Shown in pieces: positions 1-8,456 of a stretch of DNA of 64,000 bases. The notes beneath the pieces are model-generated. The model saw only the letters and a list, made by a program, of their open reading frames with translations, searched no databases and was not told where the DNA came from. This stretch comes from Chitinophaga polysaccharea. GTDB taxonomy: Bacteria > Bacteroidota > Bacteroidia > Chitinophagales > Chitinophagaceae. The position numbers and the translations under genes were made by a program. The stretch is taken from assembly GCF_902150045.1 (NCBI RefSeq), contig NZ_CABFVU010000002.1, forward strand, positions 1 through 64,000, given 5' to 3'. Positions within the stretch are counted from its first letter, which is position 1. Every line of letters starts with the position of its first letter.

Positions 1-2
1 GA

Positions 3-119
3 ATTAGAACCTGTTCCTATTCTCGACATATGTACAGTTGTGCTGTATTAGGTTGCAAGAAGGAAAATACTTTCTATCGCATCAGCAAAGCCCTGAAGGT
101 TATTTATACAAACAATTAG
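3..119 (+). other. Possible 3' end of a reading frame cut by the window edge
   Basis: One frame is open from the left edge to a TAG stop at 117-119 and reads as a plausible but unrecognised C-terminus of about 38 residues containing two Cys. Nothing in it identifies a family, and a short open stretch at an edge can occur by chance. The rest of 120-167 holds nothing I can name. Confidence 0.2.
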
Positions 120-167
120 TTAATTTCTCTTTGCCGTTCTTGCCACTGAAATACACGTCCAGTAATG

Positions 168-203
168 AAAAACGCCCAATTTCAGTAAAACTGAAATTGG
201 GCG
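168..203 (-). terminator. Intrinsic terminator downstream of tRNA-Arg
   Basis: A perfect 13-bp stem (173-185 with 191-203, loop TAAAA) is followed on the minus strand by five T residues (168-172 on the plus strand are A). It lies 14 nt past the 3' end of the tRNA and fits a rho-independent terminator for it. Confidence 0.8.
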
Positions 204-217
204 AATAAACGTTTTTG

Positions 218-289
218 TAGCCTCAACAGGGATCGAACCTGTATCTAAAGTTTAGGAAACTTCTATTCTATCCATTGAACTATGAGGCC
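218..289 (-). tRNA. tRNA-Arg (anticodon CCT)
   Basis: Read on the minus strand the segment folds as a cloverleaf. It has a 7-bp acceptor stem (one G-T wobble), a T-arm with the GTTCGATCC loop signature, and a 5-bp anticodon stem around loop TTCCTAA. The anticodon is CCT, which decodes AGG arginine. CCA is not encoded. An intrinsic terminator follows. fadD-type ligase starts further along on the same strand side but is separated by the tRNA. Confidence 0.9.
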
Positions 290-349
290 ATCACTTTTTA
301 ACCCAAATCCTGGGATCGGGTGGCAAAAGTAAGGGTTTTAAATTAATAT

Positions 350-2164
350 TTAAAGACTTTCTATATCTACTTTTCCACCGGCCGGGGCGTAGATGCTGTC
401 GATCTCCTTTTTGAATTTCTCCAGGATCACCTTCCGCTTGGTCTTCAGGGTAGGGGTAAGCTCGCCCCCGTCTACCGTCCATTCATGGGGGAGGAGCAGG
501 TATTTTTTTACCTGTTCAATATGGCTGAAAAACTGGTTGTATTTATCTACCGCCTGTTTGTAGAGGTCCTGTACATCCGGGGTTTTTATCAGCTCCTCAT
601 TGGAGGTGGCGTTAATACCCCGCTTTTGCGCCCAGTTACGGAGGTTGCTGAAGGCGGGAACGATGAGTGCTGCTGTGAATTTACGGTCTTCCCCAACAAT
701 CATGATCTGTTCAATGTAGGGCGATTCCTTGAATTTGTTTTCGATCGGCTGCGGCGCCACAAATTTGCCGCCGGAGGTTTTAAACAGTTCCTTTTTCCGG
801 TCGGTTATTTTCAGGAATTTATTGTCGATTATAACCCCTATATCACCGGTGTGGAACCAGCCGTCTTTAATGACATCTGCTGTAAGATCGGGACGTTTGT
901 AGTAGCCAATGGTTACATTGGGGCCTTTACAGAGAATTTCCCCGTCTTCCGCAAGCTTAACCTCTACGCCGCTGATAATAGGCCCTACGGTCCCAAACAT
1001 GCGGTCTTCCACATTGATGCGGTTTACGCTGATCACAGGCGATGTTTCAGTGAGGCCGTAACCTTCCATGATAGGTATACCGCCGGCGGTGAAGATCTTC
1101 AGCAGGCGCACCTGGCAGGCGGCGGCGCCGTTTACAACGGCCTGGATATTGCCACCCAGGGCGGCCCGCCATTTACTGAAAACCAGTTTATTGGCCAGTT
1201 TGAGCTGAAGGTTGTACCAGGCCCCCTGGTCCTTATTGATTTCGTACCGTTTACCAATGTCTACCGCCCAAAAGAACAGGGCCCTTTTAATGCCTTTGAG
1301 CTCCAGGCCGGTAGTCATGATCTTTTCATATACCTTTTCCAGCAGCCGGGGCACGGTGGTAAAGATGGTGGGCTTTACTTCTTTCAGGTTGTCGCCGATG
1401 GTTTCCATATTCTCCGCGTAGTAAACCGGTACGCCGGAGCAGAGATACAGGTAGGTGACCATCCTTTCAAATATGTGGTTCAACGGCAGGAAGCTGAGGG
1501 CTTTGGCCTCTTTATTAACGGGCAGATAGGGCTGGCAGGCCAGTACGTTGCTCATAATATTATGGTGACTGAGCATTACGCCTTTGGGCGTGCCGGTAGT
1601 ACCTGAGGTATAAATAATGGTAACCAGTTCTTCCGGGGAAATATTCTTCTTTATCTCGTTAATCTGTTCAAAATCGGCAGTATCGGCCATTTCGGGGATT
1701 TCCGACCAGTGGCGCGCGCCTTCTGTTTTATTAAAGGTGAATATTTCGCGGATGGTAGGGAATTTGTCCCTCATGGCGATAACCTTAGCCAGCAGGTCTT
1801 TATCGCTTACAAAAAGGATGCGCGCTTCCGCATCATTCAATACATAAGCCAGTTCTGTTTCACTGATGGTTGGGTAAATGGGGGTAAGCACAGCGCCCAG
1901 TTGCTGGCATGCCAGGTCGGTAATGATCCATTCCGGCCTGTTGGGTGAAATGATGGCTATTTTATCCTTCTCCTCGTTCTTTTTAATGCCCGGCCTGATG
2001 CCCAGTTTGAGCAGGCCGGAACTGAATCTGAGAGTAAGGTCCGCTACTTCCTTTGTACTGTACTTTTTCCATTGCCCGTTTTCTTTGCCCGCCAGCATAT
2101 CTTCTTTGGGATAATTGGCTAACTGGTAAGAAATCACATCAAATAGTCGTTGCGGTTGGTCCAT
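350..2164 (-). CDS. Long-chain fatty-acid--CoA ligase (AMP-forming)
   Basis: Activates fatty acids to acyl-CoA through an acyl-adenylate intermediate, feeding beta-oxidation or lipid synthesis. The 604-residue protein has the full ANL-superfamily signature: P-loop-like YTSGTTGTPKGV at about 185-196, YGLTETSP at about 369-376, GWFHTGD at about 435, and DRKKE at about 455 with the hinge into the C-terminal lid. The length is that of the Bacteroidota long-chain (FACL/LC-FACS) subgroup. It is the last protein gene of a minus-strand series; the 2TM gene lies 28 nt upstream, so co-transcription is possible. Chain-length preference cannot be read from the sequence. Confidence 0.9.
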   Translation of the reverse strand: MDQPQRLFDVISYQLANYPKEDMLAGKENGQWKKYSTKEVADLTLRFSSGLLKLGIRPGIKKNEEKDKIAIISPNRPEWIITDLACQQLGAVLTPIYPTISETELAYVLNDAEARILFVSDKDLLAKVIAMRDKFPTIREIFTFNKTEGARHWSEIPEMADTADFEQINEIKKNISPEELVTIIYTSGTTGTPKGVMLSHHNIMSNVLACQPYLPVNKEAKALSFLPLNHIFERMVTYLYLCSGVPVYYAENMETIGDNLKEVKPTIFTTVPRLLEKVYEKIMTTGLELKGIKRALFFWAVDIGKRYEINKDQGAWYNLQLKLANKLVFSKWRAALGGNIQAVVNGAAACQVRLLKIFTAGGIPIMEGYGLTETSPVISVNRINVEDRMFGTVGPIISGVEVKLAEDGEILCKGPNVTIGYYKRPDLTADVIKDGWFHTGDIGVIIDNKFLKITDRKKELFKTSGGKFVAPQPIENKFKESPYIEQIMIVGEDRKFTAALIVPAFSNLRNWAQKRGINATSNEELIKTPDVQDLYKQAVDKYNQFFSHIEQVKKYLLLPHEWTVDGGELTPTLKTKRKVILEKFKKEIDSIYAPAGGKVDIESL

Positions 2165-2192
2165 GCTGCTGTAATTTTGTTTTGGCTAAATA

Positions 2193-2483
2193 TCAGATAC
2201 GTGTGTGCTGTTTTTGTTCTTTCAGTTTTTCATATTCTTCCAGGGCATTCCCGAAGGAATCTTTGTGATAGGCATTAAAATATTGGAAAGCCAGTGCAAT
2301 ACCCCATCCCAGCGCCGGCCATATGGGCCAGGGAGTACCATGCGTTTTATCACTGTCTGTCAGAAACCATACTGCCCATAGTCCCAGGTTAACCACGAGA
2401 TAAATGATCAGGTGGGACTTAAATCCAGCCCTGGCTTTTGCGATGCGCCAAAGTCGGTTATCTCTTTCTTGAGTTGTTTCCAT
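2193..2483 (-). CDS. 2TM domain-containing membrane protein
   Basis: A 96-residue protein with two hydrophobic helices (about 24-42 and 52-68) joined by a short charged loop, and polar N- and C-termini rich in Lys and Glu. This matches the small 2TM family of Bacteroidota, where the same module also occurs fused to histidine kinases. The function is unknown. The start codon has no evident Shine-Dalgarno sequence, as is usual here. It lies between the acyl-CoA ligase and the YceI lipoprotein on the same strand, with gaps of 28 and 82 nt. Confidence 0.75.
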   Translation of the reverse strand: METTQERDNRLWRIAKARAGFKSHLIIYLVVNLGLWAVWFLTDSDKTHGTPWPIWPALGWGIALAFQYFNAYHKDSFGNALEEYEKLKEQKQHTRI

Positions 2484-2565
2484 GGAAGTAAGTTTTAGGT
2501 ACTGGTGTTGTACTAAATTTAAGCATTTTATTGGCTTAATGCAGAAAAAAACGGAAAAAACAGGC

Positions 2566-3231
2566 TTAGCGGTTAGCCCTGATATCGAAGGAGATGTTTA
2601 CCTGTGAATTGATGAGTTTATCCTGTAAGGATTTATCTGCGCGATAGCTGATACCCCACTGGGTACGGTCTATATTGAAGTTGGCGATTGCCGCAATACT
2701 ATTGTCTTTGAAGGTTACCCTGGCAGGGAAGGAGATGTTTTTTGTAACGGATTTAAGGGTGAGGTTCCCTTTGATAATATGGGTGGCATTTCTGAGTGTA
2801 AGCTCATCGCCATCTGACGGATGAAAAGGAGTTACTTCCGTGATCTCGAAGGTAGCGGCAGGATATTTTTTTACGTCAAAAAACATTTCTCCTTTCAGCT
2901 CTGTTTCCAGCTTGCGCTTCATTGCGGAATCAGCTGCCAGGTCAATATCCTGGAGTGAATGCATATTGACGATAAACTGACCGCCGGTAATGAGGCTGTC
3001 TTTTACGTATAATGCGCCGCCGGCCAGTTTCAGGGAGCCATGATGCTTACCGGTGGGTTTTGTGCCTATCCATTTCACAACGCTGGCTGCGGTATCCGGA
3101 AGATACGCGTTGCCGGTGCCCGCCTGCACGGTTTGTGCATCGGTGATCCTGGCTTTATCGGCTTTAGGCGCCTGTTCACATGCAATGATGCCACAGGCTA
3201 TTACGAGCATTATACATAAACATCTTTTCAT
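2566..3231 (-). CDS. YceI-family lipoprotein
   Basis: A 221-residue secreted protein. The N-terminus is a lipoprotein signal peptide ending in a Cys at about residue 18, followed by a short linker. The rest (about 42-220) is a YceI domain, an extended lipocalin-like beta-barrel that binds isoprenoid-type lipids in characterised members. Typical features are the VKWIGTKPTGKHHG opening and the closing segment with DRTQWGISYR. The specific ligand is unknown. A hairpin (3252-3280) separates it from paaN upstream on the same strand, so it probably has its own promoter. Confidence 0.85.
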   Translation of the reverse strand: MKRCLCIMLVIACGIIACEQAPKADKARITDAQTVQAGTGNAYLPDTAASVVKWIGTKPTGKHHGSLKLAGGALYVKDSLITGGQFIVNMHSLQDIDLAADSAMKRKLETELKGEMFFDVKKYPAATFEITEVTPFHPSDGDELTLRNATHIIKGNLTLKSVTKNISFPARVTFKDNSIAAIANFNIDRTQWGISYRADKSLQDKLINSQVNISFDIRANR

Positions 3232-3251
3232 AAATACTTATATACTTTAAA

Positions 3252-3280
3252 ACAAGCGCCCGGTTAGGAAGGGCGCTTGT
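3252..3280 (-). terminator. Terminator after paaN
   Basis: A perfect 10-bp GC-rich stem (3252-3261 with 3271-3280, loop of 9 nt) begins 12 nt past the paaN stop codon on the minus strand and is followed there by TTTTAAAG. This fits an intrinsic terminator with a short T-tract. Confidence 0.65.
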
Positions 3281-3291
3281 TGATATATTCC

Positions 3292-4947
3292 TTATTCCGC
3301 CAGTTCCCGGTTGCCTACCCACACAAACCGCTTCACAATAAATTCCTGGTTGGTAAAACTGGCATTACCTGCAGGGTTACCACCGGTAACATGAAAGTCA
3401 GAAAAAGCAGCGTGTTGGTTTACCCAGATGAATCCGGTAAGATTAAAAGATACAGGAGTAAAAACGCTGTTCATCTCTTCCATTATTTTTTCTTTGGCAG
3501 ATGGATCTGTGGTATATGCTCCACAGGTAATGGCACCGTATTTCTGGGCCATCTGTTTGGCCAGCTGTATACTGTGTGCGGTGTCCCTGGTTTTAATGAT
3601 GAGGATCACCGGGCCGAAAAGTTCTTTTTCATAGATGGAAGTATCGGCGCTGGTCACCTCCACAATAGTGGGGGCACATACCCTGGCGTTGGAGAACTCT
3701 TCATTCACTACCGGGGTGCCTTCCAGGATCACTTTACCACCGAGGTGGCGCGCTTCTTTTGCACGGGCCAGGGTGCTGTCGTTTTGTATGGCGCCAAGTG
3801 TGCCGGCGCCCATTTTCGGGTGGTTTACCAGGCCCACTACTGCTTCCTTGAATTTTTGCACTACCTCATTGAAGGGTACCTGCCCATTGGCAGTTTTGAT
3901 GCCTTGTTCGGGGATAAAAAAGTTCTGCGGCGCAGTACACATCTGCCCGGAATATAAGCTCACAGAAAATGCCAGGTTCTGAATAACTGCATCAAGGTCG
4001 GTAACACTGTCGAGGATCACTGAGTTAACGCCTGCTTTTTCCGTAAATACCGTTTTGCCCGGTAATGATTCCACGTAGTTGCCAAAGGCGCTGCCGCCTG
4101 TATAATCGATCAGTTTCACATCCGGATGCCCGCACAATTCTTTTGCGATCAGGTGGTCGGTGCTGTCGGCTGCCAACTGGCACAAATGGGGATCGTAGCC
4201 GTTGTCACGAAGCGATTGCTGAATGGCGCTTACTGCAATGGCAATAGGCAGCACAGCTTTCGGATGTGGCTTCACAATCACCGGGTTGCCGGTGATCAGG
4301 TCGGCATATACACCGGGAAGTGTGTTCCACACCGGGAAGGTAGAGCAGCCAATCACTACGCCGGGGCCTTTGGGTATAGGTTTGAAGGTTTTATAAAGTT
4401 TAATGCTGGTTTTGCCCATCGGTTTTTCCCAGGTTACGGAGGGCGGATACCGCTGCAGTTCATGATAACCGGTGGCAATCGCTTCCAGGGCACGGTCGCT
4501 GGCATGCGGACCGGAAGCCTGAAAGCTCATCATAAAGCTTTGGCCGGTGGTATGCATGGTGGCGTTGGCAATATCAAAGAAGTAGTCCTTTATCCTTTCC
4601 AGCGTTTCTGTGAGAATACCGGCTCTTTCTGCCACGGGTACTTTTGCCCAGCCTTTGCCGGCTTCTGTGGCTTTCTTTAACAGGTCGCCCACGGGAAAAA
4701 CAGGGTAGGTAACGCCCAGCACCTCAAGGGTATAAGGCGACATTTCTTCTCCGCTCCAGCCGGTTTCACCGGTTTGCAGTAACTGTTTGAAGGGCTTTCC
4801 CAGCAATTGTTGATAGCTCTGTACGCCTTTTGCATGAGCCTCTTCACCGTAAGCTTTGGGGTGCTCCGGGTATTGCGAATAGAAAGTTCGTTCGTGGTTC
4901 GCCTTTACAGCATTGTCGATAATGTTTTGGTGTTTGTTAACGAGCAT
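3292..4947 (-). CDS. paaN: Phenylacetic acid degradation protein PaaN (aldehyde dehydrogenase family)
   Basis: An aldehyde dehydrogenase-superfamily protein of the PaaN type, about 551 residues with the chosen start. In phenylacetate catabolism PaaN-type enzymes act on the ring-cleavage semialdehyde. Visible features are the NAD-binding segment (PKGPGVVIGCSTFPVWNT), the general-base region EKAGVNSVILD and the nucleophile region SGQMCTAPQN. I chose the start at 4947 because the family N-terminus begins at that point; an in-frame ATG at 4986 would add 13 residues of low-complexity sequence. No other paa genes are in the window, so this copy is separated from the usual paaABCDE/Z cluster, at least locally. 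Confidence 0.85.
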   Translation of the reverse strand: MLVNKHQNIIDNAVKANHERTFYSQYPEHPKAYGEEAHAKGVQSYQQLLGKPFKQLLQTGETGWSGEEMSPYTLEVLGVTYPVFPVGDLLKKATEAGKGWAKVPVAERAGILTETLERIKDYFFDIANATMHTTGQSFMMSFQASGPHASDRALEAIATGYHELQRYPPSVTWEKPMGKTSIKLYKTFKPIPKGPGVVIGCSTFPVWNTLPGVYADLITGNPVIVKPHPKAVLPIAIAVSAIQQSLRDNGYDPHLCQLAADSTDHLIAKELCGHPDVKLIDYTGGSAFGNYVESLPGKTVFTEKAGVNSVILDSVTDLDAVIQNLAFSVSLYSGQMCTAPQNFFIPEQGIKTANGQVPFNEVVQKFKEAVVGLVNHPKMGAGTLGAIQNDSTLARAKEARHLGGKVILEGTPVVNEEFSNARVCAPTIVEVTSADTSIYEKELFGPVILIIKTRDTAHSIQLAKQMAQKYGAITCGAYTTDPSAKEKIMEEMNSVFTPVSFNLTGFIWVNQHAAFSDFHVTGGNPAGNASFTNQEFIVKRFVWVGNRELAE

Positions 4948-5041
4948 ATTCAGATTTTGAGATTTACAATTTACGGATTTAGTCATTCAGTTGCTACAGC
5001 AACTAATTGGCCAAACCGGTAAATCAAAAAATATCTAAATA

Positions 5042-6115
5042 CTAATACCCGGAATTGATCAGCGTAAACCTTCCATCATTGTAATATTCATCAGGTTTCG
5101 GCTTTAACGGATTGCTGCGCTGAAATTTCAGGAAAGCATCATAATCAGTTTTGTGTAATCCTACCCACGCCTTGTAGCTGGCCTGGTTGGCACTGGGGCC
5201 AAACAGCCACTGGTTATACGATTCAAACATTCCTTCCCGTAACAACCGGCGCTGGTAATCGAAAAGGGCGTATGGATATTTCATACCGTAAAAGTTATAC
5301 CAGTCCAGCAGGAAACGGGTACGTACCATGATCAGTGCATCAGGGTCTATTCCCCCGGTTACCACACTGATCTGTTTACCCATACAGGCTTTATATGCCT
5401 CTACAAATTCGTTACCGCCCTTTCTGCCTTTCTTGTCTTCCGGTAACGCGCTTTCAAACAGGGAAGGATCATTGAATAATTTTTTATAAGATTCCAGTAC
5501 TATATTTCTGATTTCCGCGGTGCGTGTGGTGAAACTTTCCATATTCATGAAGGTTTCTCCATACAGGATGCACCACAGGGGGTTATTGCTGAAGTCGTAT
5601 GTTTTAGTGGCATTGTAGTAATTTCCGGGAAACCCTGGATCCTGTTCAATGCCTTTGATCCAGCTGCGAAGCGCCCCGTCGTACATTTTGAAATTCATCA
5701 GCAGTGTACCGTTATCATTGTATAGTTCCCCGCTGTTGGGAAATTTTTTGATAGCCCGCTCATACATACGCTGTGCGGTTTTCCATTCTTCCCGTCCCAC
5801 GTAGATATTCCCGGCAATCTGGAATACCTGTACATCTGCCTCCCTGCTGCTGAGCAACGGTTCAATTACGGTCTTTGCTTTTACCAGGTCGCCTTTCAGG
5901 TAGTAAGTAAAACCCAGCTGTTTTTTCAGTTCAAAATTGTCGGGTTCAAGCTGCAATGCCTGGTTCAGCACCAGTATGGCATTGGAATAATCCCCGCTAC
6001 GAATAAAGCCGGTAGCTGTGTTATACAACTCTTTGGCATCCTGTGCAACTGCAACCTGTGAAAATAAAACTCCCGCAACAAAAAGTGCTTTCAATAAAGA
6101 AGACCGTATGTTCAT
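5042..6115 (-). CDS. Secreted TPR-repeat protein
   Basis: A 357-residue protein with a clear signal peptide (cleavage after ...QVAVAQ, about residue 25). Residues about 26-170 form tetratricopeptide repeats, with pattern residues such as NAILVLNQALQLEPDN and TAQRMYERAIKKFPNS. The C-terminal half (about 180-357) is aromatic-rich and not a TPR; I do not recognise the domain with confidence. The start at 6115 was preferred over an upstream ATG at 6172 because it places the signal peptide at the N-terminus. It probably acts in the periplasm. The paaN gene follows at a gap of about 95 nt. Confidence 0.75.
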   Translation of the reverse strand: MNIRSSLLKALFVAGVLFSQVAVAQDAKELYNTATGFIRSGDYSNAILVLNQALQLEPDNFELKKQLGFTYYLKGDLVKAKTVIEPLLSSREADVQVFQIAGNIYVGREEWKTAQRMYERAIKKFPNSGELYNDNGTLLMNFKMYDGALRSWIKGIEQDPGFPGNYYNATKTYDFSNNPLWCILYGETFMNMESFTTRTAEIRNIVLESYKKLFNDPSLFESALPEDKKGRKGGNEFVEAYKACMGKQISVVTGGIDPDALIMVRTRFLLDWYNFYGMKYPYALFDYQRRLLREGMFESYNQWLFGPSANQASYKAWVGLHKTDYDAFLKFQRSNPLKPKPDEYYNDGRFTLINSGY

Positions 6116-6210
6116 CCCTGTCTGTCGTTTGCTGTAAAAGTAAGGAAAATGGGGTAATGTGCCACCCATCAATCTGTGGGCAGGAAGACAGAAGGAATAT
6201 CTTATTTATA

Positions 6211-7050
6211 TTATTTTAAATTGTCATTCGAGCCCAGGATGTCTTTATTAAAGAATATAATACCAACCCAGAAAACAAGTATGGCTACGGCCAGCCATAT
6301 AGTAGCATCAGTACCTTCGGCTATAGCCCGCGCAATGATGGTGTTTTCTGTCCTCCTAAAATTGAGGGCAAACGGAATAATACCAAGCAAGGCATTGGAT
6401 AGAAAGGTAAATACCAGGCTGCGCGACCGGTAGTAGAGCCATGACAGGAAAGCAGTAACAGGTAGGTAAAGCAGCATACTGGTGGGATAAATATAAGGCG
6501 TTACAGCTATGAGTGAAGCTGTGACAACAGAGGTAGTTGGCGGGTACCTTTTTAATAAGCCGTTTAATATAACGCCACGGAAAACAAATTCCTGCATGGC
6601 CGGGATCAGCAGAACAAATACCAGGCAGTACATTATTTTGTTATGTATCATATGCCAGCGGCCATCCCAGGTAAAAGAAAGTTCTCTTATAAAGAATCGT
6701 AGAAAGATCAGCTGGAAATATAGCGCTGGCACAATAACCAGCAACATCCAGAGGTTATTGCCCCTGGGAATATATAGCGACGGGCCTATTTCGGCGCCAT
6801 GTGCTTTTTGACGATGAACCACGAGGTAACCGGTTATCAGCAAAAGCGGAAGCGTTACATCCAGCAGGTATGTAGTATAAATCAACTCAAAAGGGATATA
6901 GCCACTGAGGTAGTAAAAAGAGAAATGGATAGCATTACTTAACAAGAACAGTACGAGTGCTACTAACCATGCTTGTTTCATAGAAGGATAAGTGGGGATA
7001 TCCACTTCCTGGATATCCTGGAGCAAATCAGGATTTGGGTGCGTAGGCAT
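6211..7050 (-). CDS. CPBP-like intramembrane protease-family protein, probably inactive
   Basis: A 279-residue polytopic membrane protein with about seven hydrophobic segments. The region around residues 150-225 aligns by eye with the CPBP (CAAX protease/bacteriocin-processing, Abi) core. The catalytic residues are not kept: the EExxxR motif reads Q153-E154-FVF-R158, the FxxxH segment reads IAVTP with no His, and the HxxxN segment reads SNALLG. In characterised members these Glu and His residues are needed for proteolysis, so this member may be a pseudoprotease. It lies between DUF1015 and the secreted TPR gene on the same strand, with gaps of 63 and 95 nt. Confidence 0.65.
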   Translation of the reverse strand: MPTHPNPDLLQDIQEVDIPTYPSMKQAWLVALVLFLLSNAIHFSFYYLSGYIPFELIYTTYLLDVTLPLLLITGYLVVHRQKAHGAEIGPSLYIPRGNNLWMLLVIVPALYFQLIFLRFFIRELSFTWDGRWHMIHNKIMYCLVFVLLIPAMQEFVFRGVILNGLLKRYPPTTSVVTASLIAVTPYIYPTSMLLYLPVTAFLSWLYYRSRSLVFTFLSNALLGIIPFALNFRRTENTIIARAIAEGTDATIWLAVAILVFWVGIIFFNKDILGSNDNLK

Positions 7051-7081
7051 AGGTGTAAGGGTTCAGATGATGGGATAGGTG

Positions 7082-7107
7082 CTGGTTCCCACATAGGTGG
7101 GAACCAG
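7082..7107 (-). terminator. Hairpin after the DUF1015 gene
   Basis: A perfect 11-bp stem (7082-7092 with 7097-7107, loop ATAG) sits 6 nt past the DUF1015 stop codon on the minus strand. No T-tract follows, so it may be an mRNA 3'-end stabiliser rather than an intrinsic terminator. Confidence 0.5.
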
Positions 7108-7113
7108 GGGTGC

Positions 7114-8358
7114 TTAAATAATATGTGTAATCAATCCGTCCCGCAGTTTGGGTTCAAACCAGGTGCTTTTCGGTGGCATCACATTCCCGCTGTCGGCAAT
7201 ATCAAACAGTTGCTGGATGGTAACGGGGTAAAGGGCGAATGCTATTTTCATTTCCCCGCTGTCTACCCGTTTCACCAGTTCTTCCAGGCCGCGGATGCCG
7301 CCTACAAAATCGATACGTTTATCGGTACGCTGGTCTTTGATGCCGAGCAGTTTGTCCAATACATTATTGGAGAGGATAGTTACATCAAGGATGCCAATCG
7401 GATCGGTGGTGTAGGTGCCTTCTTTTGCCACCAGGCGGTACCATTTGCCATCCAGGTACATGCTGAATTCATGCAGCATGGAAGGTTGTTGCGGCAGGTG
7501 CCCGATCTCTTCCATGGTGAAGTCGTAGTCCAGTTGGGAAAGCAGGGCTTCCTTACTGAGGCCGTTGAGATCTTTCACTACACGGTTATAATCCAGGATG
7601 GCCAGCTGGCTGGCCGGGAAAATGGTAGTGAGAAAATAATTTACGGGGTTATCGACCGAAGTGATCTTTCCTTCTTTTTCAAATCCGGCCCGTACCAGGC
7701 TGGCGGAAGCGGCGCGGTGATGGCCGTCTGCAATGTAGGTACATGGTACTTTTTCGGCAAAAAGGGTAGTGATCTCCTGGATGGCTGCCGGGGTATTGAT
7801 CACCCAAACAGTGTGCTGGATACCATCATCAGCAGTGAAGTCGTATACTGGTTGGTTATGTTCCTGCCAGTGGTCTACCAGTGCGTTTATTTCCGGCACA
7901 TCGTTATAAGCAAGGAATACGTTGCCGGTTTGTGCTTTGGTGGTTTTGATATGATTGATACGGTCCAGTTCTTTATCGGGCCGGGTAAACTCATGTTTTT
8001 TAATGATGCCGTTATCATAGTCTGATATAGAGGAAACGCATACCAGGCCGGTTTGTGAGCGGCCGTTCATCACCAGCTTATAGATATAATAGGCGGCCTG
8101 TGGTTCCAGGAAAAGGGTGCCTTCCTGTACCATCCGGTGCAGGTTTTCTGCGGCTTTATCATATACGGGCTGGCTGTGGGTATCTGTTCCTTCCGGCAGA
8201 TCTATTTCAGATTTTGAAACATGATAATATGAATAAGGGTTACCGGATGCCGCTGCCTTAGCTTCTTCCGAGCTGAGTACGTCGTAGGGCCTTGCAGCTA
8301 CTTTTGCTGCCAGATCTGCTGCTGGCCTTAATCCATTAAACGGTTTTATAATAGCCAT
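7114..8358 (-). CDS. DUF1015 family protein
   Basis: A 414-residue cytoplasmic protein that begins with the family hallmark IKPFNGLRP...ARPYDVLSSEEA and contains the conserved YIADGHHRAASA segment near the middle. DUF1015 proteins are widespread in bacteria and often encoded near serine-biosynthesis genes; their biochemical role is not established. Here the gene lies directly downstream of serC, but a strong intrinsic terminator (8391-8439) separates the two, so expression is probably independent. serA, which I expect nearby in many Bacteroidota, is absent from this stretch. Confidence 0.85.
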   Translation of the reverse strand: MAIIKPFNGLRPAADLAAKVAARPYDVLSSEEAKAAASGNPYSYYHVSKSEIDLPEGTDTHSQPVYDKAAENLHRMVQEGTLFLEPQAAYYIYKLVMNGRSQTGLVCVSSISDYDNGIIKKHEFTRPDKELDRINHIKTTKAQTGNVFLAYNDVPEINALVDHWQEHNQPVYDFTADDGIQHTVWVINTPAAIQEITTLFAEKVPCTYIADGHHRAASASLVRAGFEKEGKITSVDNPVNYFLTTIFPASQLAILDYNRVVKDLNGLSKEALLSQLDYDFTMEEIGHLPQQPSMLHEFSMYLDGKWYRLVAKEGTYTTDPIGILDVTILSNNVLDKLLGIKDQRTDKRIDFVGGIRGLEELVKRVDSGEMKIAFALYPVTIQQLFDIADSGNVMPPKSTWFEPKLRDGLITHII

Positions 8359-8390
8359 GATGTAGATATGTGTGAGTGGTAAATGTAATA

Positions 8391-8439
8391 ATAAAAAAAA
8401 TACGGAGTTGCAGACGGGGGGATGTCTGCAACTCCGTAT
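8391..8439 (-). terminator. Intrinsic terminator after serC
   Basis: A perfect 16-bp stem (8400-8415 with 8424-8439, 8-nt loop) lies 17 nt past the serC stop on the minus strand and is followed there by a run of eight T residues. It is one of the strongest terminators in the window. Confidence 0.9.
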
Positions 8440-8456
8440 TTAATTCAGGATATTTT

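Noticed and set aside
485..1606. 373-codon open frame on the plus strand opposite the acyl-CoA ligase gene
   Set aside because: The minus-strand frame has full family motifs. The plus-strand frame has no recognisable domain and is a mirror of a GC-rich coding gene.
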